A model generated the notes under the pieces. It had not been told where the DNA came from. It worked only from the letters and a program-made list of their open reading frames with translations, and made no database searches. Shown piece after piece: positions 1 through 10,800 of a DNA stretch of 64,000 nt. This DNA is from Ulva prolifera (taxonomy: Eukaryota > Chlorophyta > Ulvophyceae > Ulvales > Ulvaceae): the NCBI GenBank assembly GCA_023078555.1, contig CM041198.1:11599874-11663873 (forward strand), given 5' to 3'. Every line of letters begins with the position of its first letter. Position 1 is the stretch's first letter. The position numbers and the translations under genes were made by a program.

Positions 1-1800
1 TACACCTGTAGCCACGCACGCTGCAACGGTCCGCCAGGCTTCAGAGCCAGCTATAGCTTATAAGGCAGCACAGCATCGGGAAAACACATTTGCAATCAGA
101 TTTGCCGTGCCAGAAATCACATACATGAAGCTTCAAGCGTCACATCAGTAACATTGTTTCACGGGCGTTCTGGCTGTGTATGTGCTTCGAAACGCTTTCT
201 CTGCTGCGCGATCGCGGCCGCAGCTGCAGTACACCTCTATCCACATCTCAGGCTGCGGCGCTCCGCCACGGACGAACGCGGTCGTTTCAGGCCCCGCTGC
301 GCCCATTTCCAACCCCCATACCCCTAACGGCTGGGCCCAGCCAAGGCATCACTGAATCGAAAAATATTGTTTTGTACCGCCTTCAGTTCGACAGCCTAGG
401 CATCGATTGCATCAAGCATCATGTTTCAAGAATCACGTACGCTTCAGCTGTCGAACCGGAAGAGGGCCCCCTGCAGGGCGGCTCGGCCCCTGTAGGTATG
501 TATACCTATCCGTCTGGCCTGAAGGCTCGTTCACATACGATGCAACAGACATAAACCACACAAACACCAGCCGTTACTTCTGAGACTTGGCAGTTTATTG
601 ATGCCTGTAGCTTGTGGGTAGCTTATCCTTTTGTGCATGCATATCTTAAGCCTGTTGTTAAGCTCGGAGCCGAGGCGACGGCGATGCGGGAGATTTAAGT
701 GGCATTCCCCAATGCGATGGCTCCTTGCCTTTCAATCCTGCGAAAGTGGCATGCTAGGGGCGAGTCCCTGTCGCCGCTATGATGTCTGGACACAGAGTCT
801 GTATGTCCGCCTGATGGCAGCCCCAAGGCCGGCAGGTTTCTGGTCGCCACCATGCCGTACGTGTGTGGAGGTGCTGCAAAAGCTGCACTGCAATCGATGA
901 CTACGTCAAGCATATTGGTCATCTACCAACTCCCCAGTGCTGAGGCTCATGCTCTCGTGGGTAATTGTAGGCATCCGGGATCCTCACTTCGGGGGCTGTC
1001 CCGGTAGGCCTGCAAGGATGTGCCGCTGGAAGGTCTGGCTCCATCAGTTGTGGCTCTGGCTTGCCGCGATTTTGGTCTGGTGGAGCTCGATGCCATGTCC
1101 AGTGACAGCGATTGCATGCTTGGGATGATGTGAAGCGGCTGTTCTTGTGCGTCCCTGCTGTCAAGCCTGCAGCGCCTCAGCACTGCCTGCCCACGGCGTG
1201 CACAATACACAACCCTGAGGAGTTTGAATGGCTTTACTCGGTGTGCAAAGTTGATACGATTGAGGGGCAGGTACCCATGTATGGTGTTCGTGGGCACATA
1301 ACATACATGTATAGTCCATTCGTACACAGAGCCAGTATGTCTCAGTCAATTTGTACACGAGAAAAGCACACCCGGTGGGCCATGCCAGTATGTCTAGCAA
1401 GAACCACGAAGCATGTGTCAGATCAAGGATCGTCCAGCTGAAACGCAGCAACCCATTCATTCACGCGCCTCGAAGACTAACACTCGAGCACAATTTACAG
1501 GGACCTAATGACTACAACATCGAGTTTTGGAGACCAGGACAGCTGGCAAGAAGCCACACATCCATGCATGTACCATCGTCCTCCATCATGCGTACGTGCG
1601 CGAGGGCGCAGGTGCCGTGCGCTTGCAGGCATAGCCTCCGCAGGCAAGCAAGACGCTGAACGGTGCTCCGATTGTATGCTTCCAAGGCAAGTGTAGTGTA
1701 GATGCACAGCACTACTGCACCTCTTGAGCCCGCGCACATATCTCTGCTGCCGCCTTGCTCAGGCTGCGGGTGTGGCAGGCGCCATGAAGCGTATGCCTCA
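1..1800. other. Non-coding or unassigned flank
   Basis: No exon with recognisable protein similarity was found on either strand. The short open frames here change frame often and carry no family motif. This stretch is downstream of the NRPS-like gene, which ends at 1801 on the minus strand, so part of it is probably its 3' untranslated region. Confidence 0.5.
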
Positions 1801-4800
1801 CTACGCGCCGCACAGGTGAGAGTCCATATTCACATCGTGCTGCCACGAGCGCTGCAAAGTGACTGTTCCATCACACACCACACTCAGCTGATGCACAAGA
1901 CGTGCTGTGTTTCCAGTGCCAATCATATGCACCTCCAGATTGCACGCCACATCAATCGGGAGACAGCCCTGGCGCTTGATCCGTGTGGAACGCTGGATTC
2001 GGTGCTCTGCAGTCAGCCGGTCGCCCAGCGGTGCCAGTAAGAACGACTCAGTGCAAGAGGTGGCCAGAGCCAGGCTGTTATCGGCGCTGCCCAGCACAGC
2101 CTCGCCCCCACGGTCCTCCACAGTCACCTGCACGCCCTGCGGCCCGCACACCGCCGTGCGCTGTCCGCCATGCTGGCGAGCACGTCTCACAGCCATGCCT
2201 GGCGGGATATGAACTCCGTCGTGGCCGACAGTCGAGCCAAGTCGGAGCGCCGCTGTGGCAGGTGCCGCCGTGCATGGTATGAGGCGGACCCGCAGCATGC
2301 TGTCCACACAGCGCACGGGCAGCGGGGCTAGCGATTCAGGTGCGAGCTCAGGCCAGATCAGTGGGAAGTAGTCGCGAGACAGCGCCAGCCGCAGATGATA
2401 CCCGCGCGGCAGTGTGTAGCAGGCATCGTGCATTATAATGTCCAGCATGGGGCTGTCTGCTGCCGCCTTGGCGGCGTGCAAGCTCCCCCAAGACACGCGG
2501 TGTGAGACGCCATTGGGTGCGACGGCGTTCAGCCGCGCGACTACCACGCCGCTTCTTGTTGCCCCGTCCACCAACGCCAGCTGCATCACCGGGCGGCCGA
2601 GGAGCAGTAAGTCAGCCTCTGCGGGCGGGCCGTCCCATGTCGCACACAGGGCATCCTCAGGGGCCTGGTCTGTCGGCAAGTCATCGTTCGCTCCGAAAGT
2701 GAACCATCGGCCGCCGGCGAGCCCAACGCATGGGCGCCCCTCATGCACCTCCGGCAAGGTGCTGCGCACTGATGCCACGGAGCACACCGCGGCAGCAGCG
2801 GCTGTTGGATCCGCTCCAAGGACGCCGTCGGGCAGCAGGGGGAGGGTCACCTCCTTGATGCAGTCCAGGGCAGAGACAGAGGGGAATCGCAGCCACCGCC
2901 CACACCTCGCCGCGGCAGCGCTGGCCATCGGCCGAGCCGGGCTTGGCGCCTCGGAGAACAGCGTCACATCGTCCGCGGCCTCACCCCTTGCGACCCCGGC
3001 AACAAAGGCAACCACATCCTGCAGGAACCCCGTCTGTGGCCCCAGAGGCGACACATGCGGCATGTTGTGGCTCCACGGCCCCACCACTGCCTGCACAGAC
3101 GCGTTGACACACTCCCGCGCCATGCGCAGCACTGAATTGTGGTACCCGCCGCCATGTGTCCCGCCGACGAGCAGCATGGGGACCGTGATCCGGCTGACCA
3201 CATGCTTCACGGAGCCGACAGCCCAATATTCGTCGTCCAGGCTGTGCCGCATCCAGTCCGGCGCGCGCGGCTCCAGCGCCTGCACCCGCTGCGCCCACTG
3301 CTCCTTCCATGCGCTGCCGACTGCTGCAGGGTCCGGCGGCATTGCCAGAGTGTGCATCAGCCAGGAGGACCACGAGAGGTTCTCGCAGAGGAGTGCGCCA
3401 CCCTGATAGTGCATGTCATCATCATACCGACTGTCTGTCGCGCACACCGCGACAACCGCCACGAGCGGCGCGCACGGCCGCGGCTGCGCCGCGACCTGCA
3501 TCGCAATGAAGCCGCTCCATGACAGACCCAGCATGACAACTCGCCCGTCGCACCACGGCTGCGCGGCCGCCCATTCCACCACCGCCGCGGCGTCCGCCGT
3601 CTGCTGCCGTGAGCACTCGTCGTCAAGGATCCCCTGCGAATCACCGGCGCCGCGCGAGTCCACGCGCACACACGGCAGGCCATGTCCGGCCAGGTACGGG
3701 AAGGTCAGCGCGTCAATCTCAGCCGTCCCATCCGCCTTGCGGTAGGGGTTCACCTCAACGATGGCGATGCCAGGAGGCGCGCTCCCTGGCAGCCACAGCT
3801 TTGCCGACAGCTCCACACCATCCTCCATCGGGATCGCGACATGCGGCACCTCCAGCGTCGACTCGTACGGCAGGTGCGAGGGCGGAACCACCTGCACGCG
3901 CACCTGCTGCACCGCCTGTGCGCCACTCCTGGCCGCACCCTGCTGCACCTGCGCCTGGCCGCCAGCAGCTAGGGAGTCGATGAACTCCGCAAGTTGGTCG
4001 AGGCGCGGGTGGGCAGCAATGCTGGCCATGGACAGGTGAACTCCGAAGAGCTCCCGCACGGACGCCGTGAGCTGCATGGCCAGCAGCGAGTGCCCACCCG
4101 CCTCGAAGAAGTCATCGTCCGCGGATGTGTCGGCCAGGTGCAGCAGCTCGCCCCACATCACCGCCAGCTGCGTCTGCGTGTGGCCCACCGGTGCCACAAA
4201 CGTCCCCGGGTCGCGCATGTGGTTGAGATGCACCACGGCCTCCGTCGGCTGCGGTAGCGCTGCCCGGTCGAGCTTGCCGTTCTGCGTCAGCGGCAGCGCG
4301 GCCAGCGGCATGAAGACCGTGGGAACCATGTACTCTGGGACGCTCAGCCGCAGCATGGCCTTCCACTCGCGCACGTCGGACATCGTGACTGCAAACGAGT
4401 CGGTGTCGCTCACGGCAGACAGGCTGCTGGCGCGAGAGTGGTCCGAGATGGTGGTGGTGGTGGTCGACGCTGCTGTATCTTCAGCGCACAGGGCGGTGGA
4501 GGCGTCAATGGCCTTGCTGGTGAAGTGTGCCCATGGCTTGTGGCGGCAGCCAGAGGGGTACGCGCCGCTGGGGCGGCGGGCCGCAATCGCCACGGTCTCG
4601 TACGTGTGCTGCCAGCCCTGCTCGACAAAGAGGATGTCCATCGCGCATGCGTCCTGCACATCGTCCTGGTGAAGCAGCCATCTCAGCTAATTGCACATGG
4701 CATTGGCTTCCATCAACATGGAGTTCGGTGTGCGTGCATCGGGCCATCACAGTGGTTCGGAGTTCATGACCCTGGGGCATTTATCTGGGCTACTGTGCAC

Positions 4801-7800
4801 GGCGCTGTTGACAGGCGCCAACGGCTGCTCATGTGGCACGCAATGGGTTGCTACTTTCAGTGTTGATTGCATATTGCAGAAGCCGAGCGCACACTGTACC
4901 CACCACACGATCCAGTGCAATCCTGCCCGGGTTAGTGCAAGATAGCAAACACGAAGAAGTACACTGCGTGTCCGACAATCCAGGCCATGTCCACGGAGCG
5001 ACTGATGCGCACCTCGGGGCTCCACATCATCTCGACATGATACCCAAGGTCTGACCCGAGCTGGTACAGTTCCTCTGGCTCCAAAGGCATCTGGGCTGCT
5101 GCCAGAGCGGAGGCCATGCGGCGCAGCTCGCCACACGTCTCGGGCCGGCGTGCGGGGCTGCGCAGCAGTTGCACCAACTGCCCATCTGCGGCAGTGCGTG
5201 CGTCCGGCACCGCAGCCAAGGCCAGTAGCCGAGGAGCTTCGGGGCCAGTGAGAGCCGCCCGCAGCTGCTTCAGAGAGTGGCGTTTGGGGTCGTATGCAGT
5301 GAGGCCGTACGTGCTGAGCTGGCGCGGCTTCCTAGGGTCCTCACGCCAGAAGTACACATCGTAACGGAACATGGAGAACTCGGAGTGGTGGTGGCCCCGC
5401 TTCATGTCAAGCCGAACTTCCGCAATGTCTGGAATCTCATGGGACACGTGCAGGAACAGGTCAGGGTCCACAAGGAACTCCTTCTCAAATGTCATAGAGT
5501 GTGTGATCTGCATGCCAGTGCAATCGGCGTCAGTGCACAGGCATGGAACGCATACAGAGGACAAACATCGTGCCAGGGCAGTACTCCTGTTCAACCTGCA
5601 AGCCACCGCCTGGCGACATTGGCCTGCTAGCAAAGGCATCGCTGAGGTGACGGGGTTCTGCATAAGCACTGGTCGGCCGCAGTGCGGCACTCGCAGCAGG
5701 GCTTCCACGCATCCTGACGGGAGCACGGAGGCAGCAGGGCTTCCAGGCATCCTGACGGGAGCACGGAGGTAGCGCACCTTCTGCACGAGCTCCCGCACAG
5801 GCATGCTGTCGCCAGCCTGGAAGAGCTGAGTGGAGGCGTGGAAGTGTGGGAAGAGCGTGTTGGCGCGCACGTCCCCCAGGAAGAACGCGCCCCCGGCCAC
5901 CACGGTGGCCACCGAGGACCGCACCACCTCCAGGAGGTAGTCAGCGCTGGGGAAGTACATGGACACGCCGTTGCAGATGACAGTATCCAGCTCATGCTTG
6001 CTGTACTTCTCCGCCTCATGTGCTCCCGCAATGTCCAGCACCACCTGCACGTGCCTGTCCAGTCGCACCCTGATGTGCGGCATGCATGACGCCACTCAGA
6101 CTCTCCCTTGCAAGCAGCAACAGCGCGACAGTGCTGGGTGGCTCAGGTGTCCATGATGCGCGCCGGCTGTGGCCAGGTGCCAACGCGCATGCTAGCCCAC
6201 CACCGCAGGCGGCCGTGTGCCACACGGGGCTGGCACAGTGTGGGCACTCCGTGCGGGCACCGCGCTGAGGGCGAGTGAGGCGAGAGGCGCACGTGAGGCA
6301 GCTCGAAGCGGGGGTCACTCGCGAGGATGTGCCTGCAGTAGTTCACAGAGAACTGGGAGAGATCACAGGCGACGTACAGCTGCCGCGCCACCTTAGCGCA
6401 GCGCAGCATGATCATGCCCTGGCCGCACCCCATCTCCAGCGCCCGGCGCGGCTGCAGTGCTGCGATGCGCTCACACGTCGTCTCGACCCACTCCCGCACA
6501 ACGGGGATCTGGTGCGGCGATCGCGGCGTGTACGAGTTGTCGTACCCTGAGAAGTTGAGCGAGGGGTCAGAGTTAGCGGAGGTCTGTGCAGAGTAGGCCT
6601 CGTCATACACTGCCCCCCACGCTTGCACTTCCTGCACAGCAGCGCTGCCTTGCACATGACTGCGCCGCCCGTGACGCTCCTGAACGTTCTGCCCGCCATC
6701 AGCATGCGCAGCGAGGAAGCTCACTGTGGTGTCAAGAGGCTGGGAGGGGTAGGGCTGGGCGCAGAGCGTGCCTGTAGGTCGTTGGCCAGGAGATCTGGGG
6801 CTTGGGTGGAGGACTGGTCCAGGATGCTGTTGATGCGGGCCAGAGATGCTTTGCAGACGGGGCCGAGGCGATGCCCAGCCAGGGAGGACACCTCGGGCGT
6901 GCTGTACATGCGCCGGATCTCCTCCGGCTGGCGCAAGACCACATAAGCAACGAGGTGCTTGCTGTCCTGTGCCTCCGCCTCCGCCCTACATGGCACACCT
7001 AAGCATGGGGCACATATGATGCATATGCCGGATGGCTTGTCGCATACCTGACTTAGAAAGAGGTGCTGCTAGGGGCAGCACTGCTGGTATCAGCCTGGCG
7101 CCTGTGCTCATGCGGTTCATGTCTCCAGGGCCTCACCATTGGGATACTCACGCTGGCAAGGATGCATGCGGCGGGCGCACAGCGCGCATACATTCTTCGC
7201 AGAAACGCCATTGCAGGGCCAAAACCGCTGGAATGCACTTTGAGGGGGCACGTGTTGACCGTACGACTTGGATTCAATTCCCGGCACCACAGGCAAAGTC
7301 CCAATGGATGCGGGTATGCATGCATGCACCCATAGATACATCATGCACCCATACATACATGCGGCCGGGCCGGGCGGCTCGGGAGGACGGGGTGCTGCGG
7401 TGGTGCAGGGCAAGCAGAAACGCAACGCTTATCGTTTGTGCGACCCTGATGCACATAGTTTTGTGCCGTTGTCGCATGAGACGCACGGTCGTTGGGACAG
7501 CCTGCTATGGATCACTTGAATCGACTGGCGGAGGTTGCGTCTCGGTGTGGTGTGGTGGACCGTGGTGTGTTTGTGACGAATGCGTTGCGCCGGTTGAGTG
7601 TGGAGTTGCGCCCAGGGAATGCGACTGTGCTCCATGCGGGGCTACAATTTTTTGGCTGGAATCACCGGCACGGCTGTGGTACGCGCTCGTGCCCGGCCTA
7701 TTGCCATGAATGAGTGAGTGGGTTTGCGAGTGGATTCCGAGAACCTGCTTCATGCCCAGCCTCTGTCCTTTGTAATTGCTTACATATATACAGAGCATAC

Positions 7801-10800
7801 ATCCATGCATACAGGCCGAGTCGAGCTTCCAGGGTGCCGATATCGATCGATTGTGACGGCAGGAGGTGGGGCGCACTTGACATCGACACAGCAGTCTCCA
7901 ACAAACGGATGTCTCTTGAGGACAGTTGAGACTTCTTCAGCCTCGATGCGAAATCCCCGCAGCTTGATCTGATGGTCGATGCGGCCACCGCAGAACAGAC
8001 TGTCGCCCTGCTGATACGCCAGGTCCCCCGAGCAGTAGATACGCTCTCCGCTTTCCTCGAGAACATGGAATGCCTTCTCATTCAAATCTGCTCGATTAAG
8101 GTAACCTGGACGACAACGTCTCGTGCTAAGAAACGTTTGGCGCCTGCACAGAAGCGCATGGTGCAGGTGCCTCCCCTGCTGCAAACGACGGCATCAGCTG
8201 GAACTCAACTACGGCGCCCAGTTGCAGGCAAGGGCGGTGCAGACGAGCACGAGCCGCAGCGGCGTGGATGGCTATTTTCTGAAGGGACCACAGCCCAGAA
8301 GGCAGGTGCACACCAGGGGAGAGGCCGATGCCACCAATCCAGAGCGTGCCAGTCTCGCCCTCTGGCACCGGCCGAAGGCGGTCGTCCAGGATATGCACCT
8401 GCGCAGCAAGTGTCGACTCTTCAATGTGCAGCACAGATTCAGTTTTACTACATGCTCTGCATCAGAAGCTCCGCGAGAGGATCCATCGAGGTCAGTGTTC
8501 CATCGAGGTCGGTGTTTGTACAAGCCCGGGGTGAAGGGACTGCGCCGCGGCAGAGCAGCGGATGCAGTGCAGCACAAGGGCATCGGGGCTGGTCAAGTCA
8601 GCCTGAAATAAGCCCCATATGAATGACCTCTCACACGGCGTGACCTCGGCAGGTGACATGCCATGGGGCCAGCGTCAAGGCAGTGTCCCTCAGTTTATCA
8701 CCCCGAATGGCATCACGAGGCACCGAAGCACACGCCGCAGCCGGCACGCCAGAATGGTGCGAGACACACCGTGGTGTTGTTGATCGGCCGGCCAATCTGC
8801 ACCTTCTCTCCAGCACGCGCGGTCCACGTGGTGCTCCAGACGGTCGTCTCCGTCGGGCCGTAGCAGTTCACAAGGCGGCCGACACGGGGCAGCAGCTCCT
8901 CCTGCAGCTCCTGCGGCATGGCCTCGCCCCCACACAGGGCTGCCATGTTGTGCGCCCCTGCCCAGCCGCTGCGCAGCAGCATGCGCCACGTCGTCGGCGT
9001 CGCTTGCATGATGGCCGGCTGGAAGTGCGAGATGAGGGACGTGAGCTCCTCGGGGTCGGCGGCCTGGTCGCGCGTTGCGAGGAGCAGCCTCGCGCCGCAC
9101 AGCAGCGGCAGGAAGAGCTCGAGGCCGGCGATGTCAAAGCACACCGTCGTCAGCGCCAGCAGGCTGCTCTCGGCCGTCACGGACAGCTGCACACGCGGCC
9201 GTGGGTGACTGGTGCAGGTTCGGACAGATGGTCATGGGGCGGCCGGCTGACTGTGCTGCAGCCCGTGACAGCATGCACTTTCGATGCTGATGTCGACCAG
9301 GATCAGGCCTAAGTTGTGGCATTCACATCCAAAGGCGCCATCACGGGATGCGGCTGCCATGGACATGTGCTGTTACACTGCGAGCAAGGTGGCACTGGCA
9401 ACTGCTATTGCACACCTGTTGTTGAAACGACTCCAGCAGGTTTGCCAGCGCACGGTGCTGTATCGGGACGCCCTTCGGCTTCCCGGTCGAGCCAGAGGTG
9501 AAGATGCAGTATGCGAGGTCGTCGCCACCGCATGCGGCCGCGCCGGCCGGGCCTGCAGCGGCCAAGCCGTGCATATCACCTTGAACTGCCTCACTATCGA
9601 GCTCTAGCAGGCGTGGCCGGCAGCCCTCGGGGCGATGGTGGGCGAGCGCCGCGGCGAGGTGCGCACTGACGGCTCCGAGAGTGACGGCGCTAGTGGCCCG
9701 GGCGTCGAGCAGCATGTGCGCGCAGCGGTCCGGGGGGTACAGCGGGTCGAGCGGCACGTATGCTGCGCCCACTTTCATGATGGCCAGCAGGGTTGCCACC
9801 AGGTCCGCGCTCCTGCGGACGCACCACAATTGTGCACACACTCATGTATGTGTGCGTAAGCTGTTGCAGCAGATTTCGCGATGAGACCCCGCTGGACACA
9901 CATTTGGCCGCCTCCTGGCTTTCTGCCATACTTCGGGGCATGCCGTGAACACTTCATGTCAGAGGCGCGACGGCGCCAGGGCCCGGTCGAGAGTTTGCAG
10001 CCCAGCCGGGGCAGGACCGGCACGTGGAGGTAGCCGGCCTCCCGAACTGCTGTGGGGTGCACAGGCGGTGTGCGGAAAGTCAAATCAGTAGTATGAGACG
10101 AGGATTGCACCGTGTGATCCCCAGAGCGCCGATGCGTCGCCGCCGGCGGCCGCCGATGACGGAGGGTACGTAGCATGCATGCGCATAAGTAGCAAGGTCC
10201 TGGATGGACAGATCTGCATGCTATTGTGCTTGGCACCACATGCCACAACAGATGTTGGTCAACATCAACTTGCCCCATTGCCATGGCCAAGGTAAATGGC
10301 CATGGCCACGCATGGTGAGCTAGCTGCAGCCGCAGCGCACCGATTTGTAGCTATATAGCTATATATGTACTTTTCAAATACACAGCTGTATGAATATATA
10401 CTTTTATACTTTAGTGATCGTGTGTGCGTTGCTGTTGTTTCGGATGAGATTCTTTCCTGGTGTTTGTCTTCTTCTGTTTACTCTCGTGTAAACAATACAT
10501 ACATATATATACTTTTATATGTATGATCTATTGACTTGCTATATATTATGTTGTGCCATTGTCGCATGAGACACATGGCAGGCAGAGGTGGCGTCTCGGC
10601 GTGGTGTTGTGGACCATGGTGTTTGATTGTGGCGTTGTATATATGCACATGCACAGGGAATGCTTATGTGCTCCGTGCGGGGCTTCAATCTTTGGCAGGT
10701 ACTACCGGCAGGGCTGTTGATTCGGACGAGATTCTTTTGTGGTGGTCGTCTTCTCCCGTCCACTCTTCTGTAACAAGGTTGGAGGATGGGATTCGGTTTC

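Noticed and set aside
2438-3406. 322-codon plus-strand frame
   Set aside because: It is the antisense shadow of the GC-rich carrier-hydrolase exon, which carries clear family motifs on the minus strand.
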